From contig CM057844.1 of the NCBI GenBank assembly GCA_030068075.1, forward strand, positions 17,530,001 through 17,594,000: a DNA stretch of 64,000 bases, read 5' to 3'. Position numbers and translations under genes: made by a program. Under the pieces are notes generated by a model. That model had not been told where the DNA came from. It did not search any database and worked only from the letters and a program-made list of their open reading frames with translations. This document shows positions 23,075 through 34,455 of the stretch, one piece after another. Numbering within the stretch: position 1 is the first letter of the stretch; each line of letters opens with the position of its first letter. Source of the stretch: Paguma larvata (lineage: Eukaryota; Chordata; Mammalia; Carnivora; Viverridae).

Positions 23075-23520
23075 TCAAAAAACCTTTTTTTGAGTGATGA
23101 CTTTGTCCCAGGAAGTGTTTCAAGTACTAAAGTACAGCCATTTATATCAGATATTCCTGCCATCTTGAAGTTTATATTCTGCTTGTTAATAGAGATAACA
23201 AATAATAAATGAGAAAATTACAGTATAAACTCTGGAAAGGAAATAGAACAAGTGATGTGATCATGTGAATGGTTTAGATAGGAGGGATGAGGACAAAAAT
23301 ATCATCTCCAAAGAGGTGACCTTGGCGATGTGTCTTTAAAAAATCAGGGGAAAGAATATTCCAAGAAAAAGGCCCAAGGCCTTATGGTGGGATTGAGCTA
23401 GATGGATGAGGTAATGTGAGAGATGAAGGTAAGGGCCAGGTCACATAGCGTCTTAGAGGGTAACATCAAATGCAGATTTTATTTCCCATCAGATGGGAAG
23501 CCACTGGGTGGAAGGGATGT
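23075..23520 (-). mobile_element. L2 LINE 3' fragment, antisense
   Basis: Antisense L2 in order over about 445 bp: a degenerate 'ttgagtgatgactttgtcccaggaagtg' end, ATTCCTGCCATCTTGAAGTT with TATATTCTGC, GAGAAAATTACAGTATAAAC, AGAATATTCCAAGAAAAAGG with CCCAAGGCC, CAGGTCACATAGCGTCTTAG, and TCCCATCAGATGGGAAGCCA. One of the best-preserved L2 relics in the window. Confidence 0.85.
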
Positions 23521-24508
23521 GGGAAGGTTAAGCAGACAAGTAGCAAGGCCAAAAAATATGTCTATATGGAAATAAGATCAAAGCAGGGCAACAAAGGAAG
23601 AAAGAAGTGTGTCCACTACCCTAAAAAGCCCTTCAAGGTGATGTCCATGGTCTCCCTTTTACATCAAAGTCTACACTCGAGTTAAAATCTATGTAACCTC
23701 CAATTCTCTTAGTCACAGGAGAGGGTGGCCCATTTTTAACTTGAAAGATACCAGACCATTCTGAAAACCCCTAGGAATGTGTTGGTTTGCCAATCCCTGA
23801 ACAGAGATGTTCAGTCAAAAATCCCCACTGCTACTTCCCTCTCAGCCTCTAGGGTAGGAGCTGATCATTCTATTTTCTTTTTTAAAGCAATCCAAAACAA
23901 ATAAAAGAATGTAAAATGTTAATCAAAAGTAAACAAAGGGATAGAATAAAAGGAGCCAGGAACTGCTACTGACTTTTTTTGCGTTTGCTGTTGGGACAGC
24001 AAGGGAATTTTAGAAGAAATTCCCCCTTTTGCCTCCAGGAAATGGTGACGTTTTTCAAGCAAAGCAGCTTCCCTTCCCCATGGCTGTGGGTGGTCCACTA
24101 TGACTGGGGGGGCTGGCTTGGTTTCATCCCGCTAGAAGAGTGACCCCTTTCCTACCTCCTCGATTTCTAAGTAGCAAAGAGACATTCACATGAACTCTCC
24201 ATATTTCAGGCATTGGGAAATGGGCATACTCAGTATGACTTGGAAAGAGGTTAGTTTAGAAAACAGAGGTATTTCATCTTGGCTGTCACTCACATTTACC
24301 AACAGGTGGTTCAAATGTTTTATGTTAGCAGAATCTCCCAACTGTCCAGGAAAGAAAATTTCAGAGGGATTACCAGGGAATGGGAGTCTTGGAAGCATGA
24401 CCTTATTTCTCTGATTTTTCATTATGGACTTTTGGGCACACAGAGGAAGTAAACAATTCCTAATATGAATATCTCTTAGAATGGTGGTATCACTGGAGAT
24501 GAAATGAA
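23521..24508. other. No feature recognised
   Basis: About 1 kb of unassigned DNA. Complementary 78- and 74-codon frames at about 24186-24422 lie opposite each other and neither resembles a known protein. Confidence 0.5.
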
Positions 24509-24759
24509 GACCACCTAGAATTTTTTAAAAATGTTTATTTATTTTGAGAGAGAGAGAGAGAGATAAAGAGAATGTATGCACGAGCAGGGGAGGAGCAGAG
24601 AGAGAGGGAGAGAGAGAATCCCAAGCAGGCTCCACACTGTCAGCACAGAGCCCAACTTGGGTGGGACTCAATCCCATCAGCTATGAAATCATGACCTGAG
24701 CTGAAACCAGAGTCAGTTACACTGAGTCACCCAGGCGCCCCAGGACCAACCAGAATTTT
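24509..24759 (-). mobile_element. SINEC (feliform CAN SINE) with target-site duplications
   Basis: Minus-strand SINE, about 217 bp between 24525 and 24741. Its + strand shows AAAAATGTTTATTTATTTTG with (GA)n, CAAGCAGGCTCCACACTGTC with AGCACAGAGCCC, ATGAAATCATGACCTGAGCT, and the head CACTGAGTCACCCAGGCGCC. Flanks GACCACCTAGAATTTT and GACCAACCAGAATTTT are 16-bp target duplications with two mismatches. A small deletion in the tRNA-like part makes it incapable of normal Pol III promoter function, judged by the decayed boxes. Confidence 0.93.
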
Positions 24760-26480
24760 GGTCTTAAAATACACACATGTCCTCTTGCCTTGGTTGTTTC
24801 CAATACTCAGTACACAGTTGAAATCCAGCATGTTGAATTAGTTATCACCTACAGATATGCTATCTAGCAACACCAGGCTGCCTCGGCATAATTTTGGACA
24901 CCCACCATTCACTCACTACTCAATGAGGCTTAAAAACAAGTTTGAATATTAAACAAAAGGCAATTTTACTGGGGAAAAAAAAAAACAATAAATTCCAGAG
25001 CCAAAGATAACTAGAGTTGTTGAATGCCTTTACTGCTCTTCTCCCCACTGACCTGACTTAATAGTGTTTTCATTTATTCCTAAGAACCACAGCTATGGAA
25101 ACTTCTATTATAGTTCCCAAATACAACCACCTTTGAACATGAATGCTGCGGTAGTTAATGTTATGCTTCTTCTCTGTGATGTTCCTATCCAGAAAGATGA
25201 TTCTTTTTACTGATCTACAAAAACTTCAAGTCAGGGCTTCTACCCAAAGTCATTAGAGATTCTTTTCTGTCCCAAACATTTTATCACCTTTTCGTTCCAT
25301 GGAAGTGAAGCATTTGGAACTATGAAACATAATAGCCCCTGATAATCTTATCTGTAATGATTAAATCTGTTAATTCCTAGAGGAATAAATTCCTTACTCA
25401 TGGCTTAGAAGCAACCTTCCTTTGTTTATCTAGAAATTTCAGTTGTGATTACACTAATTGTAAATTTCATTTTGTGCTAAGAGCATGATTATCCGAATCA
25501 CTTATAAGTGACATCAAGCTGGAGTGAGATGTCCAAGTAAAGCCTCTATTTTTTCTCTGCTTTCCAATTACCTTTAATTTATGCCTCTATTTTTTAGCAC
25601 TTTTGTATTTTCACTCCAGTATTCTTTTAGAGTTGTTTAGTCTTATAGTTAGAGAAAATAGATCATCAGGCTAAATGTAACTGAATTAAATTAATAAAAG
25701 CCCAGAAATGTACTTCATCCAGAATCTAAAGTGAGGTTTTATGAGAACAGCTCAGAAACTTACTAGCTCTGTAGTACCTACTAATTGCTTTAAAATATCT
25801 ATTTTTATTGTTACCACTCATTAGGTGAAGTTGCTCCTCTCCATACTCTTCACCTAACATTTCTCTCTCTGCCCTCCCAGAAAAACCACCACCAAGAAAA
25901 AACAAATCCTTCTTTTTGTGGAGTTGTCCCTGTTGGCTTTGGCTGCCAAATGACAATGGATAATAACATAAGACTGGCTCGCTCCTTAGGGTTTTGTTTG
26001 TTTCAGGTAAGGAATAAATATACATTCTTTATTTTTTTCTCTAAGAATATAGGTTTGATATAGTCAATAAAAGCTTAAAAATTGCTGGTTATTATTTAAA
26101 AGTTTGTCCAACTGCAATTATTAATTTGATGTCCCATAATAAATAATGATAAATTTGATGTACCATATATGTACTTTTTAAATGTATTTATTTATGTGTA
26201 TTTCTTAATTTATATCCATTTCTTTATTTATGCGTTTATATGCTCTAACTATCCTTAGAACTGAATAAATGTCTTATTTGGAGGATTTCTAGCATGCAGG
26301 AAGTGTTTACAATTGAGACCCTGTAGTATATTGACTTTGCTCATGCTTTAAATCAAGTTATTTATGCTCTTACATAGAAAGTCTCCATGTCTAGTGCTTT
26401 TAAGTATTGACTAAATCAGTCTAGTCTTCATTCCTGGAAAATCTTGCCTTCATTCATATAATCCTAAGCATTAACATTAG
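24760..26480. other. No gene; AT-rich unassigned DNA
   Basis: About 1.7 kb, strongly AT-rich, with short local repeats (GCCTCTATTTTTT at 25543 and 25583; AATTTGATGT near 26125 and 26153). No interspersed family recognised and no coding signal. Confidence 0.5.
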
Positions 26481-26484
26481 GAAA

Positions 26485-26605
26485 AAAATAAGCTCAGTTT
26501 AACTTAATCCAAGCCTTCTATTTTATAATTGAGAAAACTGAGAGGTGGGGAAGATAAATGACTTCCTTAGAGTTTTCATTAGTCATTCATCCTACACCTC
26601 ATAAA
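26485..26605 (-). mobile_element. MIR SINE fragment, antisense (source-like copy of a 43-nt identity)
   Basis: ATTTTATAATTGAGAAAACTG, AGAGGTGGGGAAGATAAATG and ACTTCCTTAGAGTTTTCATT follow the antisense MIR core order (ATTTTACAGATGAGGAAACTG, AGGCACAGAGAGGTTAAGTA, ACTTGCCCAAGGTCACAC). Positions 26519-26561 are identical to 30096-30138. Confidence 0.6.
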
Positions 26606-27394
26606 TAAGGATTTAAGGTAGTTTACAGATGTAAGACAAGAGAATTGAAAATAAACAAAATAGGATCAAAACAGTAGCTGAATTTGTTCACAGATATGGT
26701 TTCGGATTTCAAAGTGGTAAAAGCAGAATGCTATTTTCACAAAATGCAGGATGCCTCTGAGCTACCATCAGATTAATGTATTTAGATGAAATATAGAGTT
26801 CCAACAGAGAGCTAAGAACAATGCTTCAATCCACTATATTCTTACTTAGAAAGCAAGCAACTGACACCCAACCAGGTTTCTGTCTACCACGCCTCCCAAA
26901 TTAATTTTTAATTGGATATGAGAAAGATTATTTAAAATGAAACACTCCTCCCATTTCTTACAATTTCTCTTTCTTTAGAAATGATTGCTCTGTTACTCAT
27001 TTGTCCTTCATGACATTCTTGCCTGTCTGGTTAGTACACACCAGAGTCTCAGCCCTAAGAGGGCAGGGAACAACTTTACATCTACTTATCTTCCATGGTC
27101 CTGGCAGGGTTTCCCACAAAGAATGCTAAACATGGAGAAGGAGAAGAATGAAGAGAGAGAAAATAAAATATCATTGTGTGTTCATCATCGGTTTGTGGAC
27201 CATTAGACTGAAAGATGGTGGCTGTGCATTTGTGCTTAATCTAGGTTTCACGCCATTAAGGGTATGTGAATATAATAAAGGCTTGTTTCAAATGTCAAAA
27301 TACAAGGAGAAAACATTTTCAAGGATAACTTCTAGGGGAATTAATTTTTGTTTTGTTTTGTTTCAAACTTGAAGCAAAACATTTCGATATTTTG
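26606..27394. other. No feature recognised
   Basis: Unassigned AT-rich DNA. The 73- and 74-codon frames near 26985-27372 have no recognisable domain. Confidence 0.5.
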
Positions 27395-27510
27395 TGAGTG
27401 CTTGCTTACTCAATGTCAGATACTATTCTGAGTGTTTTGTATGTACAGACTCATCCAACGGCTAGACATTTAGAAGGCATTATCCAATGCCCCCATTTGA
27501 TCTGCTGCAA
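27395..27510 (-). mobile_element. Possible MIR fragment, antisense
   Basis: TGAGTGCTTGCTTACTCAATG, TACTATTCTGAGTGTTTTGT, ACAGACTCATCCAACGG and GGCATTATCCAATGCCCCCA follow the antisense MIR order (end of the element to just before the core). Confidence 0.5.
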
Positions 27511-27626
27511 AACTGCCCAGTTTAACAAAGTCCCGTCTTTACCATCTTAGACCTTTCCCTCTCATGCTTCAAACTATTCTCCCCATTTTTACTTTCCTAA
27601 CTACTTCCTGAACCATTTCTGACATA

Positions 27627-29252
27627 ACACTGCCAATTTTTTAAATTATTTTTTTAAAAAATTAATTCCAGTATAGTTAACATAAAGTGTTACATTAGTT
27701 TCAGGTGTACAATATAGTGATTCTACACTTCTATACATTAGTCAGTGCTCATCATATATGTGTATTCTTTAATACCCATCATCTATTTCACCCATCCCCC
27801 TACCACCTCCCTTTTCATAAGCATCTGTTGGTTCTCTATACTTAAGAGTCTGTTTCTTGGCTTCTCTCTCTCTCTCTCTGTCTCTCTCTCTCATTTTTTT
27901 CCCTTTGCTCATTTGTTTTGTCTCTTAAATTCCACATGAGTAAAATTATATGGTATTTGTCTTTCTCTGACTTATTTTACTTAGTATTATATTCTCTAGC
28001 TCCATCAATGTTGTTGAAATGGCAAGACCTTATTCTTTTTTATGGCTGAATAGTATTCCATTGTATAAATATATACCACAAATATATACCGCATCTTCTT
28101 TATCCATTTATCTATCAATAGACAATTGGGCTGCTTCCATAATTTGGTTATTGCAAATAATACTGCAATGCATGCACCCCTTTTAATTAGTGTTTTTATA
28201 TTTTGGGGGTAAATACCCACTACTGTAATTCCTAGATCATAGGGTAGTTCTGTTTTTAACTTTTTGAGGAACCTCCATAACGTTTTCCACAGTGGCTGCA
28301 CCAGTTTGCATTCTCACCAACAGTGCATCAAGATTCCTTTTTCTCCACATCCTCTTCAGCAGTTGTTTCTTATGTTTTTGGTTTTAGTCATTCTGACAAA
28401 TGTGAGGTGGTATCTTATTAGTTTCGATTTGCATTTCATCAGTGATCATCATCATTGATGTTGAGCATGTTTTCAAGTGACTGTTGGTCATCTGTATGTC
28501 TTATTTGCAGAAATGTATATTCATGTCTTCTGTCCATTTTTTAATTGGATTATTTGGTTTTAGGGTGTTGAGTTGTATCAGTTTTTTATATATTTTGGGT
28601 ACTAACCCTTTATTGGATATGTGACTTGCAAATATCTTCTCCCATTCAATAGGTTTCCTTTTAGTTTTGTTGATTGTTTCCTTTGCTGTGAAGAAGCTTT
28701 TTATTTTGATGTAGTCCCAATAGTTTTTTTTTTGTTTTTATTTTCCTTCCCTCAGGACATCTATCTAGAAAAATGTTGCTATGGCCAATGTCAAAGAAAT
28801 CACTGCCTGCACTCTGTTCTGGCATTTTTATGGTTTTGGATCTCACACTTAGGTCTTTAAACCATTTTGAATTTATTTTTGTGTATGCCGTAAGAAAGTG
28901 GTCCAGTTTTCTCAACACCATTTGTTGAAGAGACTGTCTCTTTCCCATTATATATTCTTTCCTCCTTTGTCAAAGATTAACTGACCATGTAACTGCGGGT
29001 TTTTTTCTGGGCTTTATATTCTGTTACATTGATCTATGTGTCTATTTTTATGCCGGTGTCATACTATTTTGACTACTACTGCTTTATAATATAACTTGAA
29101 GTCTGGAATTGTGATACCTCCAAGATTTTTCTTTTTCAAGATTTGTGTTGGCTATTCAGGATATTTTTGGTTTCATAGAAATTTTAGATTATTTGTTTGA
29201 GCTTTGTGAAAAATGCTCTTGGTATTTTGATAGGGAGACACTGTCCATTTTT
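27627..29252 (-). mobile_element. Carnivore L1, 5'-truncated, with target-site duplications
   Basis: A 1.6-kb minus-strand L1 occupies 27642-29237. It begins (3' end) with a T-rich tail and ATTAATTCCAGTATAGTTAACA, runs through a polypyrimidine 3' UTR with CT repeats at 27861-27892, and then antisense ORF2 to a truncation near 29237. Candidate target duplications ACACTGCCAATTTTT (27627-27641) and ACACTGTCCATTTTT (29238-29252) match at 13 of 15 positions. A 13-bp tandem duplication (AAATATATACCAC / AAATATATACCGC) lies inside it. The 3' UTR type is that of carnivore L1s older than the youngest felid copies. Confidence 0.9.
28005..28950 (-). pseudogene. LINE-1 ORF2 C-terminal remnant
   Basis: In reverse orientation, open segments at 28005-28301 and 28661-28948 read L1 ORF2 C-terminal sequence. 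The first has the conserved [20 protein letters not shown] and YTMEYYSAIKKN motifs. The second has the LDHFLTAYTKINSKWFKDLS motif that lies upstream of the zinc-knuckle-like tail. Frameshifts and stops separate the pieces. The endonuclease and reverse-transcriptase core are absent because the element is 5'-truncated. It is not functional. Confidence 0.9.
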
Positions 29253-29789
29253 GTGCACTTTTGAGTGAATTCTGATGAAAAAAAATGGCAACTATATTGA
29301 TGATTATAGAGTCACACTGGTAGTAATGATTTGATACCTAGAATTCTCTCTATAAATGGCAATTAGGATGATGTCCCATTGAAATAAATGCCAATATTTC
29401 TGTTCTCTTGGAATTTAGAAAGAAATTAAAAGTTCGTAACAGAAAATGTGTTGCAATGATAATTTGCTATTGCATAGTTGACCCACACTATTATAGTCAT
29501 TGACACATACTCAGTACAACACAATGGCCTAGCCTAGGCTATGTAAATAATAGCCCAGCTTCCTAAGGCAAATAAATACCTCTCTAAAAATCATGGAGGT
29601 GTAAATGTTTACTACCTACCAGGAAGGATCCTATAAACTCACAGCTTACTATCTTTGGAAATTTTTTTTTAATGTTTAAGATTCATGATACTATATAGCA
29701 ATTATCTATGCAGGAAATGAAATATTATAATTAAAGTTTTCCAGGCTTACACATCTGTATACATATATATAGTATATGTATATTTCATT
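29253..29789. other. No feature recognised
   Basis: Unassigned AT-rich DNA with a T/A alternating stretch near 29755-29785. Confidence 0.5.
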
Positions 29790-30200
29790 TTGTATCAATT
29801 ATCTATTGTCACAATAATGCTATATAACAAGTCATGCTCAAACTCATTAAAACATGTCTGCAAGCTGATAGTTGGCTGATCTACACTGCATTTGGCTGGG
29901 TAGTTCTTTTGGTCTCCACTGGGTAATGGAGTATGTTTCTACACCAGGTGACTCATCGGCCTCCTGGGAATTGTGGGCTGGTCTGGCATGTTCTGTCCAT
30001 GAAGATGGCAGAGGGGAAAGAGTAAAAGTATTTTTCAAGACCCTGCTTGTGTCATAACTGTCACCAAACCCAGTGACTATGGCATACATCAAGAGTATTT
30101 TATAATTGAGAAAACTGAGAGGTGGGGAAGATAAATGAATTACATGCATCCCAAAGTTGGAGGATGCTGCATATGTGGTGAACAGTGTGGATATACAATG
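29790..30200 (-). mobile_element. MaLR/ERVL-type LTR fragment, antisense, with a 43-nt insertion
   Basis: The sequence TATCAATTATCTATTGTCAC, AATAATGCTATATAACAAGT, 'gctgatagttggctgatctac' and GGTAGTTCTTTTGGTC resembles the antisense MLT1/MST-type consensus 'attagttatctattgctgcataacaaat ... ggctgggtggttctgg'. The LTR is solitary and decayed. Within it, 30096-30138 is identical to a MIR segment 3.6 kb upstream and does not fit the LTR. It is an old endogenous-retrovirus-like relic without coding sequence. Confidence 0.55.
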
Positions 30201-30364
30201 AGGTAGAAAATTAGGACTAACAATGCAATTCATTATAAATATATACGTTTATGTATACAGGTGTGATCTCATTTCCTTCCAAATACCTGTATGTTGTCTA
30301 AGATGATTTGAAAGCCCACTCTTTTTTCTCTATAATAAATGTGTTAGCTTCCCAGGGTGATAAT

Positions 30365-30610
30365 AATATTAATAATAGCCATTTTGCATTAGAAGTTTAC
30401 CCATACTAGACACCATGCAAAGAATTTTTCATTCGTCCCCTAAAATTTAATTTTTACAGCTTGAAAACATTAGGTCTTATGACAATGAAATGTAAGTGAT
30501 AATTAATTAATCTCATTGTAAAGATCAGAAACTGAGGTTCAACCAGATAATCTAGCCAATGTGTGGAGAAGTCTAAATTCAAATTCAGTTCTATATGATT
30601 CCAAAGCATG
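30365..30610 (-). mobile_element. MIR SINE, antisense
   Basis: AATAATAGCCATTTTGCATT, CTAGACACCATGCAAAGAAT, a degenerate middle, the core TGTAAAGATCAGAAACTGAG with GTTCAACCAG, and a tRNA-like part ending near 'aaattcaaattcagttc'. About 245 bp, near full length. Confidence 0.7.
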
Positions 30611-33106
30611 TGCTGGCATTTCTATATTCATTACCTGTTATTATACTTAAAGCCCTATACTTAAAGCCTCAGCCACTTTTCCAACACCATTCATCACTCT
30701 TTCCCTCTGGTCCAGTAATTCCATATTATATTGGCTCCTTGGTCCAAAAGATAACTTCAAAGCTATCTCTTTACTTTTAATTTATCATAGCTGTGATCTC
30801 TACCTGTCTTTAAAAGCATCTCATCAAATTATCATTTGAGTTTAGTGAATTCTGCCAGCTGACAGAATTGAAGAATTTGAGAAAAAAACAATCTTTATAT
30901 TTCTTCCTAGCATTTACATCGTAATCTGCAACTTTTAAATAAATATATTAAGACATAAATTCCTCTTCTTCAGAATTTGGGATGAACACCAAATAGTTCA
31001 TGGAGAAAATACGTGTATTCATAAAGTAATTTCATCATTCACACAAGATCCTTTCAGAATGGGAAGATAACTGCCAGAAAATTTCTTTGAAGAAGAAATT
31101 TCTTGCATATAAAGGGTGGTTTATAACCAAGGAAATGAGACAAAGGGAAAAAAACAGAAGCAGAAACAAGGGTGAATACAAAGGAGGATAGTGTCTCCAG
31201 GGAAGGAAGAAGACGAAGAAAGAAATGGATGAAAAGTATAGACAAAAGAAGGAAGAGAAGAGAAAGGGGGGGAACCCCTACCAAGTAGGGAATAGAAAAA
31301 CAGATAACGGTCCCAGAAATATGGAATTTGAATGTTGAAATTCAGTCACTTTGAGCTGATCCAGAGAGGGCAGAAATGAGCAAACTTAGTATTTCAGTGT
31401 TTGGGTAGATTTTCTAATTAATGCCACAAATTTTATACGTGTTATTAAAATCCTGATTGCAGTAAAGATTTGCCCAAATCCGACTTCTGGCTAAGCATAA
31501 ATAGCTTTTGTTTAATGTTTTATTCTTTAAGCAGATTTTACTCTTATTCAACTGAAAGAAAAAAGAATACCACTTAACAATAATTTCCCTATTAAATAAC
31601 ATATGGCATTTCCTCTTCCAGGATTCTTTGCCAGTGTCAAGATTCATGGGTTTTGAAAGATCATCAAACACTCTAGCACTGAAGCTAATCTTAAGTGTCT
31701 AGAGGCAGCATGTGTCCAAGCAGTCCATGAGAGGTCTTATGTGAAATTTAATGTATCTTGAGGATGGAGGGTCTTCTCTAGTCTCTGGTTGGAATTCCAC
31801 ACTCTCCAAGAGCAATAGTCTCCTTCCTTCCTTGGCTGTTTCAATCTTCATATACTTGTGGGCAGCAGCATTTCCCTTGGAATCTTCCAGGGTTTTCATA
31901 GTCTTCCTGAATGTGATCTAAGGCGATCACTGTGAATTAAGATGCCCAGAAGGCCAAAAGGATTTGATTTATTTAATCAGTGTACCTAGGTCCAAAAGCA
32001 CTCCTTTGGCTCTTATTGAAATTTTAGTGGGGTCATCTACTTCCCTACTGTAACAAGGCGCCAATACAAAGATGGTATTCCAGGTGCGGCCTCACCAGGA
32101 TCCCAAAAAGCAAAAATGTTCCTTTTGTAGTGTGTGAAATGGAGATTTTCCTCCTGCTGCTGAAAGCAAACCAAACTCCTTCCCACTTAAATATCATGTT
32201 GCATACTCCTACAAAATTTGCCCTCTGTCATGTCCCTCTAGATCGTTTCTTGGCCTTACTAATTTCCAGGTTCTGAACTCCCATGGAATATCTGTGTTTC
32301 TCATTAATTTTCACAGATGTATTTCCCTTTTCTCTAAGTGGAATCTTGGCATTATGAGGTCAGTCTAGAGTTCTAACCTACAGTACTTATGTACATTTCT
32401 GTGGTCTTGGAGGATATTCTCCTTTGCCTCATTTCATCACTCTCAAGAAATGAACTTGGTCAAATGAGGCAGAGTGAAGCTGAGCTCAGTCAGCAGCGTA
32501 TGTAGGTTCCTTACTCACTGGCTTGGCTTCCTACCATTGATCACATCCTGAGTCATTTGTAGATGAACCAGCCTTTCCTCTGAAAGGTTACATCAGTGGT
32601 AATCCCTTGAAGCACTCATGATGATGGGCTCTGGTTTTGAATTCTGGCACACCAGAAACAACATATTTATTGAACACACTCAGCTTAGTGATTTCATTCA
32701 GGTGTCATAGGGTACAATATTCACCAACCAGAGTTGAAAGGCAGACATTACATTCCTTTCACAGCTTCAGCTTGGAAGAGACAAATGTTTACAGCCCCTC
32801 ATAAACCCACGAGCCATCCCACTCTGCGTGTCTCTTATAACCTCTCTTAGGACAAAGTGGCTAAATGGAATTTTCTAAATGGTTCCACAAGTTGTTTAGA
32901 GATTGTATGTAAAATGGATTCCATAAGCAAACAAGATGGGAAAGAATTTCCTACTATGTCTCTTCTTTGAGAATGTACACGTACGTATTAAGGTTTCTAA
33001 GAAGATAGGAAATATAAAAAACTGCTTTAGTTTCTGTAAAGTTTTATAAACTTCTTTGACAATGACTTAATACCTATCACCAACATGCAGGACATAGATT
33101 AAAAAT
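30611..33106. other. No gene; ~2.5 kb unassigned
   Basis: Contains a purine-rich tract at about 31130-31275 (source of a Leu/Phe/Ser-rich minus open frame). A segment near 32070-32340 (GGTATTCCAGGTGCGGCCTC) resembles an ancient dispersed sequence that I recognise but cannot name. No coding signature was seen. Confidence 0.5.
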
Positions 33107-33317
33107 AAACGAGTCTCTAGACACTGGACAGCAACATGCGGAAGAATGATACTAGACCACTTTCTTACTCCATAGACAAAAATAAACTCAAAATGGATGA
33201 AAGACCTAAATATGAGACAGAAAACCAGAGGAGAAAGCAGGCAACCTCAGCCACAGCAATTTCTTGCTTGACATATCTCCAAAGGCAAGGTAATTAAAAG
33301 CAAAAATGAACTATTTC

Positions 33318-33904
33318 ATTTTTTTTAATTTTATAATAGTTTATTTTCAAATTGGTTTACATATAACACCCAGTGTTCATCCCAACATGTGCCCTTTTTA
33401 ATGCCCATCACCCCCTCCTCCCCCTCCCTTACCCCCCTCACTCTCTGTTTGTTCTTAGTCTTTGAGAGTCTCTTATGTTTTATCTCCCTCCCTCTCTGTG
33501 TCTTTTTTTTTCTTTCCCCTCTTCCCTTCACCCTGGTTTTTGCTTAGTCTCACAAAGTCCACCTATTCGTGGAAACATATGGTATCTGTCTTTTTCTGAC
33601 TGACTTATTTCACTTAACATAATACCCTCCAGTTCCATCCATATTGCTACACATGGCCAGATTTCATTTTTTCTCATTGCCACGTAGTAGTCCATTGTAT
33701 ATATGTACCACATCTTCTTTATCCACTCGTCAGTTGATGGGCACTTGGTCTCTTTCCATTATTTGGCTATTGTCGAGAGTGCTGCTATGAACATTGGGGT
33801 ACACGTGCTCCTATGCATCAGCATTCCTGTGTCTCTTTGGTAGATTCCTAGCAGTGCTATTGCTGGGTCATAGGGTAGCTCTATTTTCATTTTTTCATTT
33901 TTGA
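33318..33904 (-). mobile_element. Felid-type L1 3' end inserted antisense in the older L1
   Basis: Starts with a T-run at 33320-33328, then TTTATTTTCAAATTGGTTTA and ACACCCAGTGTTCATCCCAA, the polypyrimidine 3' UTR, and antisense ORF2 end (GTAGTCCATTGTATATATGT, GAACATTGGGGTACACGTGC, TTGCTGGGTCATAGGGTAGC). It is truncated after about 580 bp. Interior L1 sequence of the host flanks it on both sides. I do not see a clear target duplication. The L1 3' end here is more uniform with the copy at 60.1 kb than with the host. Confidence 0.88.
33528..33893 (-). pseudogene. LINE-1 ORF2 C-terminus in the antisense insert
   Basis: The minus strand reads an L1 ORF2 C-terminal segment with the motifs MWYIYTMDYYVAMRKN and EGIMLSEISQSEKDRY at 33580-33710. 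The open piece 33759-34193 joins the upstream part ([20 protein letters not shown]) to unrelated host-L1 antisense sequence. Truncated and non-functional. Confidence 0.85.
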
Positions 33905-34196
33905 AGCTCAAGATAAAAATCTGCTGCACTGCAAAGGAAACAATCAACAAAATTAAAAGGCAGCCAACTGAATGGGAAAAGATATCTGCAAATGACATAT
34001 CAGGTAAAGGGTTAGAATCCAAAATCTGTAAAGAATTTATCAAACTCAACACCCAATAAACAAATAATCCAGTGAAGAAGTGGGCAGAAGATATGAATAG
34101 ACACTTCTCCAAAGCAGACATACAGATGGCCAACAGACACACGAAAAGATGCTCAATGTCATTCATCATCAGGGAAATACAAATCAAAACCACACA

Positions 34197-34455
34197 CGCA
34201 TAGTGGACTTTGCGAGACTTAACAGAAAACTAGTGGGGAGGAGAAGAGAAGAAAAAAAAAAGACACAGAGAGGGAGGGAGAAAAAACATAAGAGATTATT
34301 AAATACTAAAAACAAACCGAGGGTTGAGGGGGGTATGAGAGAGTGGGTGATGGGCACTGAGCAAGGCACGGGTTGGGATGAGCACTGGGTATTGTACGGA
34401 AACTAATTTGACAATCAAAAGTTTAAAAAAAACAAATAAAATAAAATAAAATAAA
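34197..34455 (+). mobile_element. Felid-type L1 3' UTR inserted sense in the older L1
   Basis: Contains only the extreme 3' end: AGTGGACTTTGCGAGACTTA (end of ORF2), the purine-rich 3' UTR, GGTGATGGGCACTGAGCAAG, TTGGGATGAGCACTGGGTAT, TTTGACAATCAAAAG and an A-rich tail with AAAAT repeats. It interrupts the host between ATCAAAACCACAC and ACATTGAGATACCACC. Imperfect duplications AAAACCACAC (34187-34196) and AAAACCCACA (34455-34464) flank it. Confidence 0.88.

Noticed and set aside
29847..30233. 128-codon minus-strand open frame
   Set aside because: It lies across LTR-like sequence and the 43-nt copied segment, with no protein family resemblance.
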